Assembly: GCA_025403435.1 (NCBI GenBank) | Contig: CM046350.1 | Coordinates: forward strand, 15,267,684 to 15,331,683 | Source of the DNA: Artocarpus heterophyllus | Taxonomy: Eukaryota; Streptophyta; Magnoliopsida; Rosales; Moraceae | Length of the DNA stretch: 64,000 nt | Reading direction: 5' to 3' | In this document: piece after piece, positions 35,973 to 47,040 of the stretch | Position numbering within the stretch: position 1 is the first letter of the stretch | How the letters are laid out: the number at the start of each line of letters is the position of its first letter | Translations under genes and position numbers: made by a program | The notes under the pieces: generated by a model | Told to the model about the DNA's origin: nothing | What the model saw: the letters and a program-made list of their open reading frames with translations, nothing else | The model's database searches: none

Positions 35973-36911
35973 TCTTTTTGTTTTATCTTTGGCATGTAGG
36001 TATGTGTGTCCGTATTTCGTGTGTTACGAATAACCGTTTGCCTTGTATTCTGTGTTTCTTGTGGTACGTCGTTGTTAAATCTTTTAGATTCATTGAGCCT
36101 AATGCCGGGATGGCTGGATACGGAGTACTTGATACTCTCGAAACGCATCCTTCTTAAGGTCCGACCTTTTGTTTATCGATGTTTTTGTATCCTATAAGCA
36201 TGCATGATATGGATAGCTGGTATACGGAGTGCCTTGTACTCTCGAAACGTATCTGTATCATGTTTGTAATGTGTAATATTCTGTTAATATTATGTGGAAG
36301 TACCAGAGTCAGTTATGGGGATATTCCATATGAAATATGAATATATTATTTGGGTTGAATGTTTGTGTCATGAGGATAGCTGTTTAATGAAAAATATGTC
36401 GGGTATGTTTGCAACTCTGAGATTCCGTTTAATATCTCTATGAATAAGTTTAATGTATGGTTTTGAATAGAAGTGTTTGTGATATATGTTTTATGATTAT
36501 GTTTTAGTTTATTAGTTGAGGTATGAAATCAAATATATTTGACTTTTCCTTACTCAAAAAGGAAAAGGAACCTAAAGATGAAGTATATAAAATTTCTCTA
36601 GCAATCTCCTTAAATGTGATTGTAAATCACAGTCCATGGACAATGAAGGACTGGATTCATGGTATGGTCAATATGTATGCCTGATCAGATTCTTAGACTA
36701 TTATACGGTGTTATAAGTTGAAACTTGTCAGAAATACTCTCATTGAGGGATTTAGAATTTAGAGTAAGATTTATTATGCAAGTAAATAAGTGGAGATACG
36801 ATAACTTAAATTTGGATGATAAACAACATTAACGGTTTAGACTCGGAATTGGAATCATAATGGAATCAAAATTTTTACTAGTATTACTAGAATTGAAATT
36901 TCGAGGACGAA
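35973..36911 (+). other. 3' interior of element B
   Basis: The first ~320 bp (to about 36290) is shared with the minus-strand copy, including a duplicated motif, ACGGAGT...ACTCTCGAAACG, at about 36120-36150 and 36220-36250. The remaining ~620 bp belongs to the element only. It ends in TTTCGAGGACGAAATTTCTT, the sequence that often precedes the polypurine tract in plant Ty3/gypsy elements. Confidence 0.6.
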
Positions 36912-36920
36912 ATTTCTTTA

Positions 36921-36933
36921 AGGGGGGTAGAGC
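36921..36933 (+). other. Polypurine tract of element B
   Basis: AGGGGGGTAGAG directly precedes the 3' LTR. It follows GAGGACGAAATTTC, a context typical of gypsy elements. Confidence 0.8.
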
Positions 36934-39311
36934 TGTGACACCCGTTATTCTCCTAAGGGTATTAAGGTAATTAGATTAATTTTTAGTATATATATAAAAA
37001 AAAATCAGAAAATCTCTCATAATTCGAAACTCTCTATCTCTCTACTTTCTCTCTCTAAAAAATTCTCTCTCTCCCCTCAAATGTCGTCCGAGATTCTGGC
37101 ATCCGTTTTCGACACCTCCCGCACCAATGGAAAGCTCTCGACGAGCTGAGTCCAACGAGGTGCCGCGCCGCCCAAAACGCCGCCGGAGGAGACCACACGC
37201 GCCGCCCAAAGTGGCGACGAAACCCATTTCTTTTCGACGAGATATCTTCGCCGTCCGACGTCCGATCGACGTGATTCTTGTTCCTACATGACCACCGTGA
37301 TGAGAGGAACAAAACCCACCCTTGGTGGCAGCTCAACAACCGCCGGATTGCTCCGCCCGCCTATTGTCGCCGTGCGCCGCCGCCCCCATGGTGGAACTCC
37401 GCCTTGCCGGAGGAGGTGACTGACACCACCCCTCCCAATGAGTTCAGAGGATCAAGGGGAGTAAAACCCCTCGATCAATTGCACGGAAGGAGCCGGTTTT
37501 GCCGGAGAACGGCCAACGCCGCCGTCAACCGCCGCGGGAGCCTCCGTTTTGGCTCTTCCCAGCCACATTTCTTCAAATTGGATGAGGGGAAATGCTCATA
37601 GGAGGATGGGCAGCAAAAACCCTCAGCCAATTTCAGGTTTCCATCGTCGGAGAATCAAGATCGGAGCTCATCCATTTCTACCGACGTTGTACTTCATGAC
37701 CCGCTATGTTAGAGGCAGAATTAGGTGAAATTGACCCCACCATTGGACTCAGAAGGGTCGATTTAGGGGGGGTAGGCCCGAGCCCAGCTGCCAACGGACC
37801 CCGATTGACGCCGGTCAACGACGGTCAAATTCGGTCAACGGCGGTCAACGCCGGTCAACGGTGACTTTGGATTTTTGTGATCTGGACCTCCGATCGACTA
37901 TCCGAGACCTCCTCCTGACTCGTTTCGATGCTTTGGATGCAATGGTGACCTCCGTTCGAGCAAATTCCACTCCGATGAAAATCATCCGGTACCAACTGCA
38001 CGCAGATCGAGGCGATTCAAATAGCAGTATCGGAGTCCAGAATGACGTTTTCAAGAATGTATGATCTCCAGGAAGCATTCCTAGCCATTCATAGTCGCTC
38101 GAGGAGCACTACAGAGGATGCTTCGTAGATACAGCGAGATACAACTAGATCTGTTTTGCTTGGAGTTCAAGATCAAGGGAATATGGAGCTAACGTTAATT
38201 GATTCCAGGATTAAGAGACTGTTGATAAGCTTGAAAGGTAGGGATTCTATTACTCATCTTTTGTGAGGTTTTTATAGAATTAAAATTGATTGTTTTGCCG
38301 CAATATATATATATATCTATGTTGAACTGATATTATATGAGTATCACATATGAAACTATGACATGGACTCGTCTTGTATTGTACGGCGAGGAACATAATG
38401 AATTGACACATGTTATAAATTGAGAAGCATGGTTAGGAAAACTGACTCTATTAATAATGATTTAATATAGAGAAATGGTGAGACATGAAGAGGGCGGCGA
38501 TTACGTCCTTGGGCATGAATACCCTAAAAGGTAAAATAGGGGGAAGGTGATGACGCTTCCTTGGGTTGAAAGTCTCAGAACACACTGTACAGGAATCGAC
38601 TTGGTGAGGACTCGGGGCTTGATGTCCCCTCACCGGAACACCATTGGAATGTTTATAGGGTGATCAAGTGCGCCCATTTGGGTTTCGATGAGTTGAGTGA
38701 TACTCAATTTAACATGGATACCTAGGAACAATGATGATTGGTAATATTTGTATAAATGTGTAATTATGACACTTGGTAATGATTAACTACGGTATCCATA
38801 AGATGTGATCATAATAAACCTCATAATCTGGAATATGATGTAACTTACTAACCATGCAGGTTTTAATGTGGTAATGATAAAAACCTAAAGGTGAGTAATG
38901 ACTTTCTCTACTGAGCATAGTGTCGCTCATTCCCTTATGTTTTTATCTTTTCAGGACTCACTAAGTGTGAGGTGGCTACGAGAAATATAGTTGAGGAAGT
39001 GATGTAGCTATATTACATTGGGACTGCTTCAATTGTTGAGAATGTTCTTCATGATAATGTAAGCATCAATTGTTACTTTCTGTGACTGTATTACAATGTG
39101 TTGAGGGTTAAAATGATGATGACAACAGTTTATACTATTAAATTTAAGGTGCTACATTAAACTGTGGTTTATTTATCGTTTATATTTTTATTTTTGAGTT
39201 GAGAGTTTTCATTTAAGTCCCAGGCAAATTTTATTTTTAAGGTTTTACTTTTATTATTTATTTTTATTTTATCTCATTAAAAACTGTTAACCCCCATATA
39301 GGGGCGTTACA
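36934..39311 (+). repeat. 3' LTR of element B
   Basis: 2378 bp, differing from the 5' LTR mainly by transitions and short indels in A-runs. It is followed by the target-site copy AAAAC (39312-39316). Confidence 0.93.
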
Positions 39312-39316
39312 AAAAC

Positions 39317-40642
39317 GAAAAAAAAGGGACAACAAATGCAACTGTGTCTTCATCAACGCTGCATCAGTATGGCATCAACAAAAAAATAAAAAGGAAAAAT
39401 CTCCAACTTGCTTATCAAGTTGTAAAAAAAATAATATAATATATAATAAAATAATAATAAAATAGTCTTAGATGTTTTTTTTTTTTAAATACTGTAAAAG
39501 GGGGGTGCCTTCCTTCCTTAATCGACACCCCCACCCTCCTTTCCTCAGTTCTTTCAAGAGCTAAGTTGTCGTCCTTTTTAGAGGAGATGCTACTAGAGCA
39601 CTCCTTCAATCCCATCAAAAATAATAAAGCAATATCATTAGTATAGAAATTCTGATGAGGTAGAGAGATGATCTTATAAGCGCAGTATTCTGGTATAGTT
39701 TTTAACTCTATATTTATACTGTAATGATTAAATTTTTATAGAATAAATTATATTTTTATGTTTTTAGTAATTATTGTTAATGTTGTTATGCTGCCTAATT
39801 CTTGCATAAATTCAGTCATGCTTTCTTTCTATAATTTAATTGTATTGTATAATTAATATTAATAATGATAAAAATCAAGTGTGTTTATTAAAATGAGTTT
39901 TTATTACATTATATACATGAACAGGTATAGTAAATGCTTGCATAAATTCAGTCATGCTTTCTTTCTATAATTTAATTGTATTGTATAATTAATATTAATA
40001 ATGATAAAAATCAAGTGTGTTTATTAAAATGAGTTTTTATTACATTATATACATGAACAGGTATAGTAAATGCTTGGTAATGCTTGATTTATTGTCAACA
40101 GAGGATGGCATAGTGTATTCTCAAACCATTCAATAAGATGAGGATCTGTCGTAATTAATGTAATAATTTATTTCATTAAAATATATTAATTTTGATTTGT
40201 TATTATCTTTTCTATCTTAAAATTATATTAGTTATAATTGTAGTGACAATGGTTATAATTGTCATAGTTAATGTACCAAATCACAAGTGAGAGGTGATTA
40301 TTTTGCTACTTTTCTAGGAAAACTTTTACTGCATTATAGCTTACTATATTGTCGCTCTCGGTTGATATATAAAAATAGTAAATGTGCTTGTTTTTAGTGG
40401 GAAGAAGGCATAATAAATCAAATGCTTTAGATAATTATTATTTAGAGTTAAATTTCATACTAGTTATGAAACATATAAGTGATTCTTGAAACCTTACCAT
40501 GTTAGTTTTGTGTTTTAGATGTTAAATAAAAAAATCACAAAAATGTTTGTTTTATTTTAAACTTTGTTTTGAAAAACCGTTTGCCTTATTGAACATTTAA
40601 TTTTATCAATTTCCTAAGTTACAAAATTTTCACCTTTATGTG
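39317..40642. other. AT-rich spacer with a perfect tandem duplication
   Basis: No gene is supported. A poly-T run lies at about 39474-39486 with a CT-rich stretch after it. The main feature is the 136-bp duplication listed separately. Confidence 0.55.
39801..40076. repeat. Two exact 136-bp tandem copies
   Basis: CTTGCATAAATTCAGTCATG... at 39801-39936 is repeated at 39937-40072 with no difference seen, and the next CTTG (40073-40076) begins a third copy. The 4-bp overlap at each junction suggests slippage or end-joining at CTTG. Perfect identity means a very recent event or an assembly error. Confidence 0.9.
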
Positions 40643-40650
40643 CATACGAC

Positions 40651-41252
40651 TAGAGTTGGCAATAATCGTGTTCGTGCCATATTCGTGTCGGTACATTTAC
40701 AGCACGACACGTTTAGTCCGAATACGAACATGACACATTAATAAACATGCCAGAAATGCAAACAAGAACACGACACGCCTATGGCATGCGTAACACGGCA
40801 CGACACGATTAACACGATTATTAAAAGTGCCGTGACGGGTTGACACGATAACAACACGCATGTGACACGTTTATGACCCAATTAACTAAAAATTAAAAAG
40901 AAATTTTAAATTTTTTAAAATTTTTTTTTAAAAAGCCAATAAAGAAAATTAACAAAAACACAATATCTAATTAATACTAACCTACTATAAATATTTCAAA
41001 TATTTTTATTTTTAAGTTTAAATGTGTTATAAATGGGCGGCTCGTGTCGTGCCGTGTCAACACGTGTACGGCCCGTTTAATTAAACATGTTAAGGTATGT
41101 TTAGCATGTTAGCACAAATCCAGCCCATTTATTTTCATGTTATTCATGCCAACCCATTTATGGCACAATTAATAAACGTGTGGTCCAAACCCATTTATTT
41201 CGTGTCGTTTTCGTATCCTGTCATCGTACCGTGTCTGAAATTACCGGCCTTA
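40651..41252. mobile_element. Non-autonomous hAT element, 602 bp
   Basis: A perfect 8-bp target-site duplication, CATACGAC (40643-40650 and 41253-41260), flanks it. Imperfect 13-bp terminal inverted repeats are TAGAGTTGGCAAT and, at the other end, ATTACCGGCCTTA. Subterminal regions are packed with CGTGTCGTG/CACGACACG motifs, the kind of subterminal sites hAT transposases bind. It encodes no transposase; the 77-residue frame inside is made of the subterminal repeats. Confidence 0.88.
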
Positions 41253-41260
41253 CATACGAC

Positions 41261-42100
41261 AACCCTTCTATACTACAAACGTCCACGTTTAAAAAAATAT
41301 TTTAGGCGACACATCAAAGGTCATTGTTAATATTATATTTGAAGTAACAATCAAATATCAAAATTTGACTATTTGGTGTCAAATTTTAGCACTAAATAGA
41401 GCATTGCATCATAAAGTGATTTTCTACTCATATTTTAATATCTAGCATAAGCACACTAATTTACACTGCATTGCAAATGCTTTTAAGTTGTCATCTTTTC
41501 GATTTTGGTAGATGTAAATTTTTAACTGAATTGCAACGTTTTAATCACTTATCAATAAAATATCAATTTATACAAAATTGGATAGTATTAAAAAATTAGG
41601 ATCTTATTATGCAACCAACTTGCTACATAAGTTTGTAATCAAAAAAATTGGATAAAACTTGGAATGCATAGCATTATATTCTTTCACAAATGCAAATGAA
41701 TCATTAGCAACTATATAGCTAGTTTTAAAACTTAACTATTTCCTCTCACTGATCCATCATTCTTTGTGTTGTTTCACCTTGAGTCTTCATCTAATGAAAA
41801 TCTTGTAATCTAGGCTCATTTTTTTTAAAAAAAATTATATTATATACAGAGACAGAGGAAGGGGCGGGGAGCCATGGCCCCCTTAGTTTGTTCTTTTTTT
41901 CCTTTAATATAGTTTATTTTTTTCTTTAATATAGTTTTTTTCTTTAGTAGTAGTAGTAATAGCACGTAATAGCAATAATAATAGTAGTAGTAGTACTAAT
42001 AATAATAATAATAATAATAAATAACAACATAAATATTTGTATTAAAAACATATGTTAAAATAATATATAGAGAGTTTAGAAGGAATTTGAAATTGTAGAC
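41261..42100. other. Spacer with trinucleotide repeats
   Basis: No gene is supported. A TAG/TAA trinucleotide repeat runs through 41946-42030. A CAGAGACAGAGGAAGGGGCGG sequence at 41847-41867, next to GCCATGGCCCCC, may be the left end of the element that holds the inverted cargo copy. Confidence 0.45.
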
Positions 42101-42525
42101 AAGCTTGGCGGGTCCTCTCATACACAGCTATTCTCTTTCAAAATACAAACACTCAAAACAAAACATTAACAGAATGCAATATATTACAACATGATGTGGA
42201 TACATTTCAAGAGTACAAAGCATTTCCTATAATTAGGTATCCTAATCATGCATGCATGGAGAATATGGGAACATCGATAAGCAAAAGATCAAACCTTAAA
42301 CGGGATGCGTTTCGAGAGTACTAGTTACTCCGTTATATCAGCTATCTCGACACTTGAGTCAATAAATCTAAAGGTTTTAACAACATCATGTCACCAAAAA
42401 AATAAAAGATGTAGAAGAAAGCAGTTATTCAGGACACAAGAAATACAAACAAACATGCTGTGGGTAAAACCAAAAGATTATAAGTAGAGGTTCAAATCCA
42501 ATGGTCGCTTCCTGCTTTCTTTATT

Positions 42526-45317
42526 CTAATCAAGCTTAGACGTTGTAGTATCCGACTCCAGATGAAGGACTTGCATTTTGTCAAGCAGCTCCTCAGTTGT
42601 TAAAGCAGTAACAAAGATTTGTTTTTCCAACTCTACAATGAAGTTTTGTTCTATATTGTAATCTAAAAATTTTAAAAGATCGTCATAAAAATCATTTACA
42701 CTCAAAAGACCTATAGGTTTGGAGTGAATGCACAACAGACTCCTACTAGCAACTATGAATAACTCTTCAAGGGTACCTAAACGACTAGGTAATGTAATGA
42801 AAGTGTTAGAGTTATAGATCATGTTTTCAAGACGTTTAGAGATGTCCAAAACTCTTTTTTTCTTACGTATAGTTTTCCCATAGAGGTCTTCCTCAGCTAG
42901 AAGATGAAGGATAATCTCTATGACATGACTACTCCTAAAATGTGCTACTGTTGCTACATTCCCCATTAACCTTAAGTTACCTCCCCTATAAATCAAGTTA
43001 ACCTTCCTACATGTCAAGTGTCACAAACCTAGACAGGGTGGTGACGTGGCAGTTTAATTAAATTAATTAAGTAAAATTTTAATTAGACACTTCTATTATT
43101 TATTTAGGTTAATTATAAAAACATGGTGAATTTAAAACTTTTAGATAATTACCCTAAGCTTAAGTAGCTTACAGTAACAAATAATAAAAATTAATAAGTA
43201 CAAGTCGGCCATACCAGACCCACATTTGTGCACACATATAGTATCGACATAATTAAATACAACCATAGTTCAATCCAAATACAAAATGATTTATTAATAC
43301 ATGCCTTGATTAGATAAGCAAATAACCTAATTATAAAACTCCTACGATCCACGTGTTCGTTTAGTAACGTCCCAGTTAGCACTATGTTGCGAACCACCTA
43401 GAGGGAGAAATTTTAAACAATAAAATTGTGAGCTGAAAGCTCAGTAGGACTTGAGCTTTGGAAGCATTAATTTTAATACATAAATCTTTCATTAGCATAA
43501 AGGTTATAAAACATAGTAAATAAGTTTCTCTTTAACCTCATACTTACCATTGGTCCAACATTTACCTAAAGCTACTTTTATCATTTTATTCTGAGCAAAG
43601 CCATTAAAATTATCACTGTAGTGGCTCAGCTAGGTTTCGGGACCTGTCTCCAAGGTTGCTATCTGCACGACCCGATTTTTGAATATGGCATCATGCCTTG
43701 CATATCATTTCGAACAGTGTTTCTGACTCGTTCAGTACTATGTCATTTTTTTGAGTTTCATATTACCAAGCATTCTCATTTACATTAATTATTTTGTTCA
43801 TTATGATCATTCCATTATTCAGCAGCTATTGAATATAACTGAATAAATACATCTCAATCATTCCTTAAAAACATTTTCAAAAAACACTTTATGGCTAAAA
43901 GTCTTTTAAAATCATGGCTAATAAAAAAAAAGGGTCTAGAGTCTTACCTCGTTATCTAGTACGATAGGACATACACCTCAGTCCTAGCTCGTTATACGTT
44001 AGCTTCTCGAAACCGCGAACAACCTTAGATGTGAACTAGATTCGTCAGTACCTAACTTAAGTGTATTCTAAAATGCTATGTTATCTCATGCTGCCTTAAT
44101 ATGCCTTTAACATTTAAGAAATCATGCCACAAGGTCAAAATTATGCTTTAAATGATGAAAACTAAGTAGAAAACAGCCTTTTCATGCTGCTTGGTCAGCC
44201 TGATAAACTGCAGAGGTTTGGCCTACTGACCACCTAACTCTGGCCTGCCAAACTGCTTGAATCCGACTTGTTAAAGAAATGAGTTCGGCCTGTCGATCTG
44301 TCAAAATATGAAAAATTTCAGGTTTTGAGTCTTGGCCCCCCTCGGAGCTTTCCAGCTCAATTTAACCTGTTTTTGACCATTTCCAACCCAGAAAACATGT
44401 AGGAATCACTAGGAAACAACTCTAAACCTTTTTGGATCAAAATCCTCAAATCTAAACATAATTTCAAAATTTATTTAAAAATTTAAGAAAAATATAAAAT
44501 CGTGGTTAAGTTGGTTTTAGCTCAAATAAAGCTTAGACTCATGGTAAAACACGTTCTACAACTCAGATTGAATGCTATTTAAGCTCAAGGAAGCTCAAAT
44601 TTCAACATTCAAGGAAGATTGAACAAATTTGAAAATAAAACTTTGGAACTTTGAGAAAGGGATCCAACCTCAAATTTGAACTTTTTGAGCTGATTTGAGT
44701 GGGCTTTGTGGCTTCAATGCTTGTTCCTTAGCCTCCTTTTGGTGGCTAGAAAAATCAAAAGGGGAGGAGGGGGAGAGTGCCGCAAGAGAGAGAAAGAGAA
44801 AGAGAGAGAGTTGAATGAGAGAGTGAGAGTGAAAGAGAGAGTGAAGGGAAATAAATAGAGGGAAAGTTTGGTGGTTTTTGAGCTGGAAACCATGTCTAGC
44901 ACATGGTTTTGAAGAGGGAATTCAATTGGGAATTTTAGAAACTATTTTGTTCCAAAATGGAAAATAAATTAAATTAAATAAAAACCATCAAAATTTGTTC
45001 AAAAAAGCCAACAAAATGCTAAATTTCATTGCTAGTAATTTTAACAAACTTTAAAATTTAAGATAATTAACAAAATAATTAGAAGTGAGACTAATTGGAA
45101 AAATACCACAAAATGATTAGATTACACAAGATTTTGAAATTAGGCACACTAATTCACCAAATTTACATACTAATCACACTTAATGAATCTTTGGGTATTA
45201 CACAAAGACTTGTCCTAAGTGTTTTGCGGCTTCTAAGTAGACTTTACCTTTATCAGGACTGAAACCATAGAAGATACAGATGGTTTCAATTTTCTTATAT
45301 GAATAGGAGGAAGACAT
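42526..45317 (-). pseudogene. Decayed LOG-family copy, split by solo LTR E
   Basis: On the minus strand a LOG-like frame starts at the ATG at 45317-45315 (MSSSYSYKKIE...), runs through YLEAAKHLGQV to about 45203, is cut by a 2.2-kb solo LTR, and resumes at 43018 to a TAG at 42526-42528. It matches the element-B LOG throughout and keeps a better GLMG-like motif (LRLMGN). Its signature, however, reads PSRLGTLEE in place of PGG-x-GT-x2-E, so an invariant glycine pair is lost, and CGSS reads YGFS. The TAG lies about 16 residues before the equivalent B stop; the reading continues past it with a recognisable tail. The insertion, motif losses and early stop make this a pseudogene. No introns, as in B. 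Confidence 0.85.
43019..45202 (-). mobile_element. Solo LTR E (2184 bp) inside the decayed LOG copy
   Basis: On the minus strand it starts TGTAATACCC (complement of the bases ending at 45202) and ends GGTTTGTGACA (complement of the bases starting at 43019). Flanking TCAAG (43014-43018) and CAAAG (45203-45207) look like a decayed 5-bp target-site duplication. Removing the LTR restores continuity with the LOG reading frame, independent support for the boundaries. A CT-rich run (about 44770-44850, minus strand) after a TATTTAT motif looks like the LTR leader. The segment at 44190-44310 contains CGGCC/GGCAGGCC motifs also found at 63.75-64.0 kb. Confidence 0.75.
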
Positions 45318-46043
45318 GTTTGGTTTTTAAGACAGACTGACTCTTTTTTGTTTTTAACTATTTGATTTTTGTAGGTTTTTGTAAGTCTGTGCTGCCTAAA
45401 CACTAAGACTTAAATGGGATCTTAAAGAAGATGGAAATGCCTAAGGACTAAAGAATTATGATAGGTAGGTGATTGCAAGTTACTTTACAAACAAAATATA
45501 TGCAGGTAAGAAATGAAGATAAGATATGATATTGTACTAATGAAAAGTCAGAATATAAGATATGGACATGTTAAAAAAAGGACCAAATCTGAACAACTTT
45601 GAAAAAGTAAACATGTAATTAGACTGACTGTACAACTTTTGATAATTGAAAACAAAATGACAAAAGACACTTTGACACGACTGTACAATTTTTTAACAAA
45701 TGACCAGCAAATCTAAAAAGCTGTCATAAACGAAAATTTACTGTAGGCCTTTTGAAAAAGTAAAACACAAATCTTGAAATGTCTAGATAAGATTCAAAAA
45801 TTTCAAACATATTACAGTACAACACGTGATGTATCTGATAAGATATTATTTTTTAAGAAGAAAATAACAAAATAAAAACATACACTAATCATTCAACACT
45901 TATCGTAACAATCTAAAATAAACAAATACTCAGAACACAAAAACACACTTTTTTTTATATAGAAAATAGACACAAATTATTAAGCACCTACTATAACGAT
46001 TTCAAAACAACCAATACTCAAACGACCTTTATGGGTCAAGGAT
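45318..46043 (-). other. Spacer between the two decayed cargo genes
   Basis: AT-rich, about 0.7 kb, similar in position and partly in sequence to the spacer at 34680-35321 of element B (shared short blocks around AAAAGTCTACAG- and CAGATATTTC-like sequence). No separate gene is seen. Confidence 0.5.
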
Positions 46044-46560
46044 TTACTCCCCATCTAGTTTTCTTATAATCTGGAAAACATGGTCTTTAAATGTCATGTT
46101 CCTGAGGCATTGTCTTTCTGCATAGAATTTGGGCCAAAGTTTAGAAATTATACCTTGGACATATCCACTTGGATGGTTTTGACGAGAAGCATAGAGGTCA
46201 TCCAAGTTCTCTTTAGAAAGTCCATCCTTGTAGAAATTGATTTTATCCTTTCTATTTACTAACATAAATCCAGGCGAAATACATTTACAGTTACAATTAT
46301 GTCGTCCACATTTGTTACATGCGACCTCGATGGCACATGCTCTTCTTTTTGTCGCACTATGACTAGTACCTATATTTGGTAGGCAGACGTCTTGATTGAA
46401 GTCACTCAGTCAGATCTTTTCTTTTATCAGCATCCTCACAATCACTAAGGATGCCAAAACGCATGAGAATCCATAGTTTAGTGATCTTAGACTTATATTT
46501 CTTTCTGAGAACTTTTTGGAAAAGTGATGGGATGTATTTCCTCAGATGTTAGTACTTTAG
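46044..46560 (-). pseudogene. Decayed copy of the Cys-cluster protein gene
   Basis: The minus strand encodes a relative of the 34158-34679 product. The last 73 codons (46265 down to 46044) are open and about two thirds identical, with HPSGYVQG, KLWPKFY and the identical end IRKLDGE. Upstream, the same frame still reads GTSHSATKRRA and CNKCGRHNCNCKC, so the basic motif and cysteine cluster survive with one extra Cys. A TGA near 46413 replaces an arginine codon of the B copy. An extra base a little further upstream shifts the frame, and the B start ATG is not preserved. It lies 5' of the decayed LOG, the same order as in B. Confidence 0.82.
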
Positions 46561-47004
46561 GTCTGGGAAAGAAAATCATGATAAAAAATTGTAGGTGCTT
46601 TTTTGGAATTTGAAGTAGATTTGAGGCTTAATGGATAACTTGGGTGAGGATTGAGAATATTTGAGATAGAAAATTGAAGAATTTCAGAAAACTTTTAGAT
46701 AGAGAAAGAAGAAGATCTAGAGAAAAAAGAGAGGATTTGAGAAACTAGAGAGAGGGAGGGAGGAGTTTAGAGAGAGAATGAGCGCAGAGAAATAAGCTCT
46801 AATGCATTGTGATATGATATATGGACACAGAATGGGCACTGTATTGGTTTGGACTTGGTTGGACTTCACTAGCTAGGCCAGACTGAATCGAATTGGGCTA
46901 ACCCAATTCGTGTGATTGAAAATAGTTTAGGCTTAGTTGGGTTAGACTAGCCTAACTATTCTTATCAAAAAAATTACCCTATTAATAAATCTTGGCTCCG
47001 TTAC

Positions 47005-47039
<35 letters not shown>

Positions 47040-47040
47040 G
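46561..47040. other. Left flank of the inverted cassette and a TA/CA microsatellite
   Basis: Similarity to the B interior runs to about 46820 (the block around ATTAGAGCTTATTTCTC on the minus strand). Beyond it comes unrelated sequence, a possible element end at 46991-47006 (CTTGGCTCCGTTACTA), then (TA)n(CA)n at 47005-47039. Confidence 0.5.

Larger units (their letters stand above)
30161..39311 (+). mobile_element. Complete LTR element B carrying LOG and a Cys-rich ORF, without gag-pol
   Basis: LTRs at 30161-32534 (2374 bp) and 36934-39311 (2378 bp) start TGTGACACCC and end GGGCGTTACA. The 5-bp target-site duplication AAAAC is at 30156-30160 and 39312-39316. The primer-binding site and polypurine tract are in place. 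The 4.4-kb interior has no Gag, protease, RT, RNase H or integrase, so the element is non-autonomous. It encodes instead a 173-residue Cys-containing basic protein (34158-34679) and a LOG-family protein (35322-35972), both intact. At least fifteen substitutions, all transitions, separate the first 900 bp of the two LTRs, so it is older than element A. Ends and primer site shared with A suggest mobilisation by A-like proteins. Confidence 0.93.
41847..47006 (-). mobile_element. Possible hAT-like element around the inverted LOG copy
   Basis: The left end CAGAGACAGAGGAAG (from 41847) and the complement of the right end, TAGTAACGGAGCCAAG (ending at 47006), could both derive from a CAGTGACGGAGCCAAG-type terminus, a common hAT end. 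Flanks are ATTATATA and TATATATA, 6 of 8 identical, but both lie in AT-rich repeats, so the duplication is weak evidence. If real, the element is about 3 kb without the nested solo LTR and carries both cargo genes on the minus strand. The alternative is an old copy of element B that lost its LTRs. Confidence 0.35.
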
